From positions 28,597,353 through 28,661,352 of the forward strand of contig NC_092807.1 in the NCBI RefSeq assembly GCF_040954645.1: a stretch of DNA of 64,000 bases. The letters are read 5' to 3'. The stretch is from Diabrotica undecimpunctata. Lineage: Eukaryota > Arthropoda > Insecta > Coleoptera > Chrysomelidae. Position numbers and translations under genes: made by a program. The notes below the pieces were generated by a model that saw nothing but the letters and a program-made list of their open reading frames with translations, was not told where the DNA came from and did no database searches. This document shows positions 33,921 through 43,262 of the stretch, in pieces. Each line of letters begins with the position of its first letter. Position 1 is the first letter of the stretch.

Positions 33921-36900
33921 TTGCCCCCCTCTTAAAAGATGGTTCCTCCTGGAACCTTGTCGGGACTGGAACCGGAACTGTATGCTGGTATCGGCAACTG
34001 GACCCTCTTTTACAACTTCCAGTTGTATAAAAATGACAAGGGACGGTTTTCTCTCCGCACCAGTAACTATGCGGATTGCAACAGACTAACACCTGGACTT
34101 CGGTGTCTTTGAAGACCTCCTCCACCATATTTCGGATAACCCTCCAATCTAATTGGCGGCACTCCAACTTTGGCATGGCTAACTTTTGCACGTCGGACTC
34201 TAGTACGTGCTCTCTCAATTGAAGTAAGGCTTCCCATACATCTCGGTAGGTAGGTTGGTCACGGGCAGTGTCTTTTGTTACCAGGTAGAAAAGGTAACGT
34301 GATGCATCTTGGAGTTTCAAGGTTTTACCGGGAGCTGGCACCTGGCATTGAAGTTCTGCAACTCGACCAAACTTCCTTCGAAAGACGGATGCCAACCCTG
34401 GTGCGTCTTTGATACTGGCCGGGATGGTAAGGGCCAGCGAGTAGTCATCGGGGAGCGCGAGTAGATCTTGCTTTTCTTCAGTGGTAACACCATGTCTTGC
34501 TTTACCGGTACCTCCATAGGCACCCATGAATTCCTCAAACGTGAGGTCAGACACGTCTTGGACTTGGTTTACTTCCACTTCTTCATCTACGTCGTGGTCA
34601 CCTTCGAAAGACGCCAGCCGGTTATGGTGTACTATCATCGGCTTTCCCCTCGGAATCTTGCTTATTCGGTAGATGACATCGTTGATCTTCTCCATGATGA
34701 GGTATGGACCTTCCCAAAACTGCTGCAATTTGGGAGAACAACCTTTTCGCTTCTTGGGATTATACAGCCATACTTTGTCGTTCTTCTTAAAGCAACCCTT
34801 TTCGGCTTGTGTATCGTACCGTTTCTTCATTCGGTCGCTAGCGATCTGAAGGTGGGAACGGACCAACTCATGTACATCGTCCATTCTTCTTCGTAATTCG
34901 ATCACATAATCTTCACCTGCTACATCTTCTCCAGGTCGACACCCAAATTCTAGATCACAAGGTAGTCGCATTTCGCGTCCGAATAGGACTCTGGCTGGTG
35001 TCTGGCCCGTTGATTCGTTAACAGCAGATCTGTAGGCCATTGTGAAGAACGGAAGGTATTGGTCCCAGTCTCGCTGATGATCGGACACCATCTTTGTCAA
35101 ATACTTGCCAACTGTCCTATTCATTCGTTCTACCATACCATCCGATTGCGGATGATACGCGGTAGTTCTTGTTTTCTTCATGCCTAGTCTATCACATATT
35201 CCTTGGAATAGATCACTTTCAAAGTTCCTGCCTTGGTCACTATGGATCTCCAAAGGGACTCCAAATCGGCTGATATATTCTTGGATCAACTTATCTGCAA
35301 CGGTGGCGGCCTTCTGGTCTGGAAGTGCATAAATCTCGACCCACTTAGTGAAGTAATCCATTACTACCAACATGTACTTGCCCCCATTTTCACTTTCTGG
35401 AAATGGCCCTGCAATGTCCAAAGCTATTCTTTCAAACGGGCTTCCAACATTATATTGTCTCATAGGAGCTCTCCTTTTCCGGTGAGGCCCGTTACTCGTA
35501 GCACAAATAGTACATTTCTTACACCAGTCTTTTACGTCGTCGGAACTGTTCATCCAATAAAACCGTTCCCGAATTCGCTGAAGGGTTTTCCTTACACCAA
35601 AATGCCCTCCCGATGGACTGTCGTGTAACTGACGAAGTACTTCGGCTATTCTGCTCTTTGGGATCACCAACTGTCTTCTTTTCTCTGACCCGTCATCATT
35701 TTCCAGGACTCGTTTGAGCAAGCCATCTTCGATGATAAATGAGTCCCACTGGGCCCAATACGTCTTAACTACTGAGCATAGGTTTGATATTTCCTGCCAA
35801 GGTGGTCGACGGTTTTCCTCTTTCCATTTTCGGATTTTCTGTATAACTGGATCTCTCTCTTGTTCTTCCCTTATCTTAGTAGGCGTCCAGTCGTCGTTGA
35901 CAATCGTCGTTCTTAGCACTGCTGCTTCCTTGGATTCCGTTTTGTTGCAGTGGGAACACTCTGCGGGGCATGGCCTTCTGGAAAGAGAATCAGCATTTCT
36001 GTGGCTAACTCCGGCTCGGTGCTCAATCTTAAAATCGTATTCTTGGAGTCGTTCGATCCACCTGGCTATCTGACCCTCTGGATTCTTAAACTGCATCAAC
36101 CACTTAAGGGCGGCATGGTCGGTTCGGATTAAAAACTTCCTTCCATAGAGGTATTGATAGAAGTGCTCTACTGATTTAACTACTGCTAGAAGTTCTCTTC
36201 TCGTGACGCAATAATTCCGCTCAGGTTTTGAAAGAACTTTACTAAAATATCCGAGGACTCGTTCCTGTCCTCCTTGAATCTGAGACAGCACTCCTCCAAT
36301 TCCCACATTACTTGCATCCGTATCTAAGATGAACTCTCCTTCTGGCAGTGGATACCCCAAAATTGGTGCTGTTATTAAATGCTTTTTCAACGTTTCAAAG
36401 GCATTTTGGCAGTCTATATCCCAGCGGTATTCTCTTGCTTCCTCTGTAAGTCGCGTTAATGGCTTAGCGATATCTGCAAACTTATTAATAAACCTCCGGT
36501 AGTAAGTACATAGTCCAAGAAAACTTCTCACTTGATGTTTGTCAGTTGGTTTTGGCCATTCCTTAATGGAATCGATTTTTCCCTTATCCACGGCCACTCC
36601 TTCTTTACTGACTATATGACCCAGATAATTGACTTTACCTTGAAATAGCTGGCACTTCTTGGGGTTTAGCATCAATTGGGCAGCTTTAAGTCGATTAAAA
36701 ACGTTTTCTAAATTCCTCAAATGATCTTCGAATGTCTCCCCCAAGACGATTATGTCATCTAAATAAACCAGGCATGTTTTCCAAGATAACCCTCTCAACA
36801 CATTTTCCATAAGCCTCTCAAATGTCGCAGGAGCATTACAAAGTCCAAATGGCATAACGTTGAATTGCCACAATCCAGATCCTGTGGTGAAGGCTGTCTT

Positions 36901-39405
36901 TTCTTTATCGACTGGGTCCATTTCTACCTGCCAGTATCCAGACTTCAAATCTAAAGTAGAAAACAATTTACTTCCAGCCAATGTGTCCAATGTGTCATCG
37001 ATCCGAGGCAGAGGATAACTATCTTTCTTGGTAACGTTGTTCAGCAAACGGTAATCCACACAGAACCTCGTCGTTCCGTCTTTCTTCTTAACCAGGACCA
37101 CCGGAGAGACCCATGGGCTCGTAGAAGGTTCTATCACCCCGTCTTTCTTCATTTCCTGAACAATCGTTTCAGCTTCCTCTCTCTTCGCCTGTGGTAATCG
37201 TCGAGCTGTTTGACGAATTGGCTTAGCATTACCAGTATCAATTTTATGCTTAACAACGGTAGTTCTTCCCGTCTTTCCTCCTTTCGGTACGAAAATATCA
37301 CGATACTGCCGAAGAAATTCCCTTAATTTCCTTTTCTCCATCTGATTTAGAGACTGTCCTGCAACTGCAACCATTTGGTCGAATTTGTCGTTGGAATTAT
37401 CAGATGTTGTCGCCTGACGAATTATGGATGTCACAGGTACACAAGTTCCTACTTTTGTCTCTTTCTTTATGGTCACTGGGTAGTCGTTGACATTGATAAG
37501 TCTCACAGGAATTTCTTTAGCCGAAGTCACCAATTCCTTTCCAATTATGATTCCACGGCCAACCTCATCGTCGTGGTTCCAAGGCTCCATCATAACAGGT
37601 CTCCCTTCGTCTACAATTCCCTGTAGTCGCGCTACTATGATCGTTTCGCTTCTCGCAGGCACGACTGTATCTTCTGTAATGGCTGCTTGCACAGTGTTGT
37701 CATTATGTGGATGGAGAAATACCTCCTCGTTGCCAACCTTGATTACCTTATTCTTAAAATCCAATTGGAATCCATGCATATTCATTACGTCCATTCCTAA
37801 TATAACATCCTCTTCGATGTCAGCAACTATAACAGTATGGACAAACTTTTCTGCCCCAATTCCCAATTGTACCTGGATTTCTCCATGAATGTTGGCATTT
37901 TCACCTGTAGCGGTCCGAAGTCGTAACCTCGTTGGTAACAGTTTCTTTCGGCTGTTTATAACTGTCGGGCGTATAATGGTTCTGGTCGCTCCGGTATCCA
38001 CCAACAACGTATGCTTTTTACCATTTATGTCTCCATCTACATATACACTATCTTCACGACATTTCAAAGAAGCTATTAGTATAAGAGGGTCTTTGGAAGA
38101 GTTCCGGGTCGAAGCTGCCCCCCTAAGGTTGACTCGTTCTGGTTTTCCTGATGGTGAGTTTCTTGATTTTATGGTCTTCTTTTTCTTGCATGTCATGCTT
38201 TTCATCAAATTAAAGAGCTGGTCAAGTTTATCTTCATCTCCTTCCTCTTTTACAGTCCTAACTTTATTGTAACCGCCAGAGGCCTGCGTAGCTGACTCGT
38301 ATTCGAGGGCGGCGGATAAAACATCAACCAGCGTCTTGTGACGAGCTAATCGTAGTGTTCTCTGCATTTCATGATCACGAAGACCATCAATAAACGTTTG
38401 AACGGCCAATTTTTCCATCATGTCTTCGGGAGCTGTTGGATAAGCATATCGTACTAATCTGGCAATATCTACCTCATATTCTTGAAGAGCCTCATCTTTC
38501 TTCTGTCTACGATTTTTAAGCTGCGACTGATATACATGTTCCAAATGTTCGTGGCCATATCGCATATTTAACCTCTTCTTCAGTTGTTCGAAATCATCGG
38601 TCTCCTCTACGGCTATGGTCTGAAGCACATCTAAGGCATCTCCTCGAAGAGCGATAGTCAGGTTTACAGCCTTTTCTTTTTCAGACCATCCATTCGCTCT
38701 TGCAGCTGATTCGAACTGTTTCATGTAGTTGTTCCATGACGATTTTCCGTCGAAAGTTGGGACTTTGACATGCACAGAACTTCCACTTCCTTCAAATTTC
38801 GGCCGTGTTTCCAACTTACATTTCGTCTCGTCTTCTTTTGTCTCCACTGTAATTGGATTGTTTCCTCTCTCTGCTGTCCCGGTTTCCTCCATCTTCTTTT
38901 CCATCTCTTTCCATATCTTTTCTTCGAAGGCCAACATATCGGCAGCAACTTGGTTTTTTAACGAAGATATTCTATCGTCCAGGGCAGACATCTCAGAAGT
39001 GACTTTAGAGATTTCCGAAGAGATGTTAGCAGAGACTTTGCTTTCCAGAGAAGAAATCTCGTTAGAAACTTTGCTTTCTAAAGAAGCGATGTCGCCGGAT
39101 ACTTTGTTCTCCAATGATGCGATGTCGCCGGAAACTTTGGCTACATTACCAGAAACTTTGGCTACATCAGAAGAAACTTTCGAAATATCGTCAGAAACTT
39201 TGTTCTCCAATTTCGAAATCGACGAGATGACAGCATCATGTTTGTCTTCAAATATATAAGTCTCTGGATCTAGTCCTTCTTCTAGCAAAGCGTTCTTTAG
39301 TCGTTGGACTAACTCAGCCTTTTTTCCGGTGGAAGCTAATTCTCTGTCTTCAAGATGTCTTCTTAAATTAGTCACTGTCAGCTCATAAATCGTAGCCATT
39401 TTCAC
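33910..39405 (-). CDS. Gypsy Gag-Pol polyprotein with SAP, macro and CCCH domains
   Basis: 1831 residues in one frame from ATG at 39405. Order: SAP-like motif 8-42; Ser-Lys-Val-rich coiled coil about 55-175; retrotransposon Gag about 215-370; basic linker without a CCHC knuckle; protease VDTGAT (469-474); RT about 730-930 with YLDD 881-884; RNase H about 1026-1145 (LDTDAS, HRNADSLS); integrase with an H-H-C-C site (H1261, H1268, C1298, C1301) and D1330, D1390, E1426 spaced 35 apart; GPY-type segment (WEGPY near 1564); macro domain about 1645-1775; CCCH finger C1790, C1798, C1804, H1808. Gag and Pol are fused without frameshifting, so the Gag:Pol ratio must be set otherwise. The ORF reads through the polypurine tract and stops 11 nt inside the 3' LTR. 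It has no envelope and all core catalytic residues. The macro and zinc-finger tail is unusual and suggests interaction with ADP-ribosylated targets or RNA. Confidence 0.95.
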   Translation of the reverse strand: MKMATIYELTVTNLRRHLEDRELASTGKKAELVQRLKNALLEEGLDPETYIFEDKHDAVISSISKLENKVSDDISKVSSDVAKVSGNVAKVSGDIASLENKVSGDIASLESKVSNEISSLESKVSANISSEISKVTSEMSALDDRISSLKNQVAADMLAFEEKIWKEMEKKMEETGTAERGNNPITVETKEDETKCKLETRPKFEGSGSSVHVKVPTFDGKSSWNNYMKQFESAARANGWSEKEKAVNLTIALRGDALDVLQTIAVEETDDFEQLKKRLNMRYGHEHLEHVYQSQLKNRRQKKDEALQEYEVDIARLVRYAYPTAPEDMMEKLAVQTFIDGLRDHEMQRTLRLARHKTLVDVLSAALEYESATQASGGYNKVRTVKEEGDEDKLDQLFNLMKSMTCKKKKTIKSRNSPSGKPERVNLRGAASTRNSSKDPLILIASLKCREDSVYVDGDINGKKHTLLVDTGATRTIIRPTVINSRKKLLPTRLRLRTATGENANIHGEIQVQLGIGAEKFVHTVIVADIEEDVILGMDVMNMHGFQLDFKNKVIKVGNEEVFLHPHNDNTVQAAITEDTVVPARSETIIVARLQGIVDEGRPVMMEPWNHDDEVGRGIIIGKELVTSAKEIPVRLINVNDYPVTIKKETKVGTCVPVTSIIRQATTSDNSNDKFDQMVAVAGQSLNQMEKRKLREFLRQYRDIFVPKGGKTGRTTVVKHKIDTGNAKPIRQTARRLPQAKREEAETIVQEMKKDGVIEPSTSPWVSPVVLVKKKDGTTRFCVDYRLLNNVTKKDSYPLPRIDDTLDTLAGSKLFSTLDLKSGYWQVEMDPVDKEKTAFTTGSGLWQFNVMPFGLCNAPATFERLMENVLRGLSWKTCLVYLDDIIVLGETFEDHLRNLENVFNRLKAAQLMLNPKKCQLFQGKVNYLGHIVSKEGVAVDKGKIDSIKEWPKPTDKHQVRSFLGLCTYYRRFINKFADIAKPLTRLTEEAREYRWDIDCQNAFETLKKHLITAPILGYPLPEGEFILDTDASNVGIGGVLSQIQGGQERVLGYFSKVLSKPERNYCVTRRELLAVVKSVEHFYQYLYGRKFLIRTDHAALKWLMQFKNPEGQIARWIERLQEYDFKIEHRAGVSHRNADSLSRRPCPAECSHCNKTESKEAAVLRTTIVNDDWTPTKIREEQERDPVIQKIRKWKEENRRPPWQEISNLCSVVKTYWAQWDSFIIEDGLLKRVLENDDGSEKRRQLVIPKSRIAEVLRQLHDSPSGGHFGVRKTLQRIRERFYWMNSSDDVKDWCKKCTICATSNGPHRKRRAPMRQYNVGSPFERIALDIAGPFPESENGGKYMLVVMDYFTKWVEIYALPDQKAATVADKLIQEYISRFGVPLEIHSDQGRNFESDLFQGICDRLGMKKTRTTAYHPQSDGMVERMNRTVGKYLTKMVSDHQRDWDQYLPFFTMAYRSAVNESTGQTPARVLFGREMRLPCDLEFGCRPGEDVAGEDYVIELRRRMDDVHELVRSHLQIASDRMKKRYDTQAEKGCFKKNDKVWLYNPKKRKGCSPKLQQFWEGPYLIMEKINDVIYRISKIPRGKPMIVHHNRLASFEGDHDVDEEVEVNQVQDVSDLTFEEFMGAYGGTGKARHGVTTEEKQDLLALPDDYSLALTIPASIKDAPGLASVFRRKFGRVAELQCQVPAPGKTLKLQDASRYLFYLVTKDTARDQPTYRDVWEALLQLREHVLESDVQKLAMPKLECRQLDWRVIRNMVEEVFKDTEVQVLVCCNPHSYWCGEKTVPCHFYTTGSCKRGSSCRYQHTVPVPVPTRFQEEPSFKRGAMLR
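33921..33936 (-). other. Polypurine tract of the Gypsy element
   Basis: On the minus strand AAGAGGGGGGCAA directly precedes the 3' LTR (TGTTACG). It is also coding for the Lys-Arg-Gly-Ala stretch near the polyprotein C-terminus. Confidence 0.85.
33982..34038 (-). other. CCCH zinc finger at the polyprotein C-terminus
   Basis: Residues 1790-1808 read PCHFYTTGSC then KRGSSCRYQH, with spacing C-x7-C-x5-C-x3-H. This matches the RNA-binding CCCH class, including the aromatic and Gly positions. A Pro-Val-rich tail follows. Confidence 0.88.
34081..34473 (-). other. Macro domain (TARG1/OARD1-like) after integrase
   Basis: Residues about 1645-1775. Matching blocks in order are SLALTIPASIKDAPGLASVF, RRKFGRVAEL, YLFYLVTKDTARDQPTY, LREHV, LAMPKLEC and a C-terminal EEVFKDTEV strand. 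These correspond to the ADP-ribose-binding loops and the Lys (here K1711) of TARG1-like enzymes. The Gly-Cys-Gly-Leu-Asp loop that supplies the second catalytic residue is shortened (ECRQLDW), so binding is more likely than hydrolysis. The assignment is by eye. Confidence 0.8.
39280..39384 (-). other. SAP-like motif at the polyprotein N-terminus
   Basis: Residues 8-42: LTVTNLRRHLEDRELASTGK then KAELVQRLKNAL. The leucine spacing, the Gly-Lys-Lys turn and the second helix fit the two-helix SAP DNA-binding motif. It could tether Gag or the integration complex to chromatin. Confidence 0.75.
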
Positions 39406-39455
39406 AATTTATTTTATATTCACTTGTATTATTATTATAAGTCTAATTTATGTTC

Positions 39456-39473
39456 GATCTCACTCTGACACCA
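39456..39473 (-). other. Primer-binding site of the Gypsy element
   Basis: On the minus strand TGGTGTCAGAGTGAGATC starts two bases after the 5' LTR. TGG at this position is the usual complement of a tRNA CCA end. I do not assign the tRNA. Confidence 0.7.
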
Positions 39474-39475
39474 TT

Positions 39476-39859
39476 TGTTGTGAATTTATTAATTGTTTAT
39501 TTAATTTATAATGTCTTGTTCTTATCTTAATTCATTAAAAAGCACAATAACTGATATTTATTTATTTTCACTAAACATACATAATTTATTAAAAAGCGAA
39601 CGTAACATTTTATCGCGAGCGCGTCGTCCGAATTAACTGGCCCTCCATATAAAAATGTTGTATTTATATACGAAATCCTGATATACTAGAACAGCATCGA
39701 AAGATCGCATTGTCTTGCATCGAAAAATCGAGAAGCATCTAGTCGGAGAATTCACCATAATTTGAATCTAGAACCTCCGGCGAAATTTCTACAACAAAAC
39801 AGAATATTAGTCATCATATATTTTACAGTTATTTTTAGGCCAGGATTTTTATCGTAACA
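39476..39859 (-). repeat. Gypsy 5' LTR
   Basis: 384 bp, partner of 33537-33920, single mismatch at 39686. It should hold the promoter, but I do not assign a TATA box. Confidence 0.95.
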
Positions 39860-39863
39860 TTAC

Positions 39864-41830
39864 ATTTGAGGCTATTGACGTTGCGTGTGAAAGTGTTAAG
39901 GAAATTCGGCGGTGATATAATGAAGGCTCCCCACTTTCAGAATATGAACTTTCCACCGGTGACGTTCGAAATGCGCCAAGAGAGAGTCTAAGTGCTGTGT
40001 TGTGAATAGAGTCTAGTTGTTTTAACAGTGTGGGGAAGGCAGAGGCGTAAGCGATTGATCCATAATCATTTTTTGATCTAATTAGAGTTCTGTAGATTGT
40101 AAGTAAGGTAGAGAGGTCAGAGCCCCAAAATCTATTTGACATTGTTCTCATTAGGTTAAGTTTCTTATGACAAGTCGAAACTAATTGTCTAATATGTTCT
40201 TTCCAAGTAAGTTGATTATCAAACCACATACCTAAGAATTTTACACATGATTTGAAGGATAGCGATGTATTGAAAAACTTGAGATTGGGATTATTTAAGA
40301 AGTTCTTTTTTGAGAATACCATACCAACGGTTTTTGTAACCGAGAATTGAAAACCAGTATCGCGAGACCACTTTTCGAGTTTTTGTAAGAAAGTTTGCAA
40401 AATTGTTGAAGTTAAATTAATATCTTTGCCTTTTACGTAAACCACCAAGTCATCTGCATATAAACGTGCTTTTAAAAGGTTTTTTGAGGTTCTTGATTAT
40501 GTCATTAATAGCAATTAAGAAAAGTGTAGGACTATTAATTGAGCCTTGAGGGATACCGTTTTCTTCCTCCTGCATTTCGGAATAGAAGTTGTTAACTCTT
40601 ACACGAAAAGATCTGTTTCCTAGAAAGTTCTTGATAAAATGAAGGCAATTTCCACGAATGTTCCATGACTGTAACTTTTTTAAAATGTTTAATCTCCAAC
40701 ATGTATTAAATGCTTTTCTTAAGTCAAAAAATACTGCGATACAATGCTGTTTTGTTGCCAGAGATTCGTGAATATCACTTTCCAGGTCCAATTTGTTTGT
40801 CTATACCGGATCGGTTTTGTCGGAAACCATTTTGTTCGTTTATAAGTAAGTTCGAATTTTCTAGATGCCAAATCAGCCTTGAGTTAATAATTTTTTCTAG
40901 TAGCTTGCCCATTGCACAAGTTAGGCTTATCGGTCTATAGGAATTGGGGTCTAGACGAGATTTTTGGCTTTTAAGAAATGGGAGAATGATAGATTTTGAC
41001 CAAACAGATGGGTACTGGTGTCGCTGCCAAATGAAGTTAAATAATTGAAGCATGTAATTTTTAGCGGAAGTGGGTAGGTGCTTTAAGAAAATACTTGGGA
41101 TATCGTCAGGCCCAGGACTTGTTTCTTTTAGATCGTTCAGTGAGTTGTTTCGTTCTTGTAACGTGAGAGGAGCGTTTAATGGAATGTTATAGTTTTCTAA
41201 ATAGAGGTTAGACCTTTCGGCCTCTAGTTTATTTTCCAGAAATACAGGGTCAAAATTTTCATTGGAAGACATTTCTCTGTAGTTTTAGCTAATGTATTAA
41301 CAATTTCAAGAGGAGAGGTGACAATTTGATTACCTATTTTAAGGCTAGATATTGGGGATGACTCCTTTATACCAGAAATTTTACGTATTTTCTTCCATAC
41401 TTCTCTTACAGGAGTGGAGCTGTTAATGCTAGAGACATATTGGGCCCAACTGGATTTTTTTGTTTGATTTATTAAACGCTGAGCTCTGGCCTTCATTTTT
41501 TTGTAGTTAATTTTATTTTCGAGTGTTTTATGCTTCTTAAATCTATTAAAAGCTGTTTTGCTGGCACGTACTGCTTCGTTACACTCCGAATTCCACCAAG
41601 GCACAGAAACATGATTTTTAATGGGCTTTGTTTTGCCGATGAAGAGCTCCGCACTCTGCAGAATGACACTATTAAAAGTACCTAAAGAATCGTTAATATT
41701 ATCATTCAGTATAAGACTCTCCAAAGCCGAATATAACAAAAATTATACTGAAATTTTCTTCTGATGCAACAAGAGGTTAAATTTTTTGGAAGCAAACTTA
41801 GCCTCCATTCAGATATCCAGGTAGCAATTA
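39864..41830 (-). pseudogene. Reverse transcriptase region of the split I/Jockey-like element
   Basis: Pieces 41224-41739 (linker with VPWWNSECNEAVR), 40775-41272 (SPGPDDIPS, YRPISLTCAMGKLLEK, NGFRQNRS), 40450-40791 (FFDLRKAFN, GIPQGSINSPTLFL) and 39849-40448 (LVVYVKGKD, VKFLGMWFDNQLTW, SKNDYGSIAY, ALGAF-type block). The catalytic YADD is present across a frameshift near 40450-40465. Frame changes also lie near 41250 and 40785. The last piece runs to the Gypsy insertion and continues in the RNase H part at 33532. Confidence 0.82.
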
Positions 41831-42089
41831 TTTTTGTTAATATTAATTTATAACATTCTATCTCGAATAGGATTCGCGTGACTTAGAAGAAGCCCGGGGG
41901 TAGAAGTGGCAATCTTTTTTGGATATTTTTGGGGTTTTAAAATTGATATTATCAGTAAAATTCAGCTTGTTCGTTTGGTTTAAGAGATTCAGTGTCCTTT
42001 CCGTCTCTAAAGTGTTCTTTTTTTTGTACATTTAGGTATATACAAATCGTTGCAAGCATTAAAAATTAACCATATATTTTGATTAGTGT

Positions 42090-42091
42090 TC

Positions 42092-42122
<31 letters not shown>

Positions 42123-42430
42123 TTAATGAGGCGGCATTTGGTCTAATACATTGCGACCTTTTCAGATCTATTGTGGTCCTTTAAACCTAGATTACATTCT
42201 CTAGCCTGACCCTTTTTAAAAAGTTTAATAGCTTTGAGACTGACACTGACACAAAATGTGCTCTGCTGTTTCTTCCTCTAGGTCATAGAATCTGCATAGA
42301 TCATCATCTAGCAATCTCATTAGCTTCAACTGCCTACTCAGCTTACAGTCCCCTGTTAACAGACCTACTCTGGCTTTGACTGTTTTCCTATCTTTGTTTA
42401 TTAGGTCTGCCCTAATATCTTTTGTCCTGG
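42090..42430 (-). pseudogene. Jockey/R1-type 3' fragment with (GATA)n tail
   Basis: The minus frame reads RADLINKDRKTVKARVGLLT, GDCKLSRQLKLMRLL and DDDLCRFYDLEEETAEHILC, the block that follows RNase H. A frameshift and a short 3' UTR follow. It ends in a perfect tail that reads (GATA)7 on the plus strand (42092-42121). It is a 5'-truncated copy. Such simple-sequence tails are typical of several non-LTR clades. Confidence 0.75.
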
Positions 42431-43010
42431 TGAATTAGCATTAGTTCTAGAATATTTTACAATAGACTATTTTAAATTTTAAAAAATAGACTTTTTTTAT
42501 TTAGTAATGCATATACTTACCTACCTAAATGTACTAGAAAAAAGTCATTATGAGAAATTTAAAGAATAGATGTAAATTTTAGCAACAATCGATAAAAGTA
42601 AAAAAATTTACGGTATCTGGCTTAAAAATAGGCGTAGAACCTTATTTAATAGATAATTTTTAAGGTTATTAATTGTTTTTCGGTAAATATAATGCTGCAG
42701 ATACATAAAAGGACGTAGAAAAAAGTTATAGAACAATGTTTGCGAAAAAATAGGGAAAATGGTCAAAAAATGGCGTGAGCGCCGAACTTTGAGAAATCAT
42801 TATCTGGAATATGTATTATAAATCATAAAAACTTTTACTGAACGCCATTTTAAAGAGAAAGGACAAATGTTTTTGTCTGTTAACCAATGCTTAAACTTAC
42901 ACTTCCTTAGAAAATAGTTATGGGACATTAAAAAAAATCGGGTGTGATCCTGTTTTTTTTTTGCTTCGTTTTTTGAATATATTTTTGTCAAAAAACACGA
43001 AGCGAGTTAT
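42431..43010. other. No recognisable gene
   Basis: AT-rich; nothing identified. Confidence 0.45.
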
Positions 43011-43011
43011 G

Positions 43012-43128
43012 TGAAGTTGGTAGTGTTAGAGATTTAGGTATAATTTTTGATAGTCACATCTAATGGATTGATCATATTATTACAATATCATTGAAAGCAG
43101 CTATTATGTTCGGATTTATCACTTAAAA
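43012..43128 (+). pseudogene. Non-LTR RT thumb fragment
   Basis: The plus frame reads VRDLGIIFDSHI, a stop, then WIDHI, ISLKAAIMFGFIT. This is the conserved DLGV-FD / LGFI block after the RT palm in CR1/Jockey-like elements. About 39 codons remain. Confidence 0.6.
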
Positions 43129-43262
43129 TAATTAAAAGGGGCCTATCATTCCCACTAGTCAATTTTCTTTTTCGTCAATTTTTTTTGTAGTAAGAATTTT
43201 GTAAGCATCGACCACAAATTTTTACAACTCTGAGCAACGCAATTTAATTCATTTTGTGTACC

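Larger units (their letters stand above)
33537..39859 (-). mobile_element. Complete Gypsy (Ty3-type) LTR retrotransposon, apparently young
   Basis: 6323 bp with 384-bp LTRs at both ends starting TG and ending CA. The target duplication is TTAC (33533-33536 and 39860-39863). A primer-binding site follows the 5' LTR, a polypurine tract precedes the 3' LTR, and one uninterrupted ORF lies between. It is inserted in the same orientation into an older I/Jockey-like element. There is no envelope ORF. LTR identity and an intact ORF suggest recent, possibly current activity. Confidence 0.96.
32370..41830 (-). mobile_element. I/Jockey-like non-LTR retrotransposon split by a Gypsy insertion
   Basis: Minus-strand element with RT (41830-39860) and RNase H (33532-32445) domains and an A-rich 3' tail near 32370-32388. 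The 6.3-kb Gypsy element with TTAC duplication sits between them, and the frame resumes across it. The presence of RNase H after RT points to the I or related clades. The 5' part with the endonuclease is absent. Several frameshifts predate or postdate the Gypsy insertion. Confidence 0.8.

Noticed and set aside
34317..39259. Plus-strand and alternate-frame ORFs of 60-176 codons across the Gypsy element
   Set aside because: They lie antisense or out of frame to the 1831-codon polyprotein and have no domain of their own.
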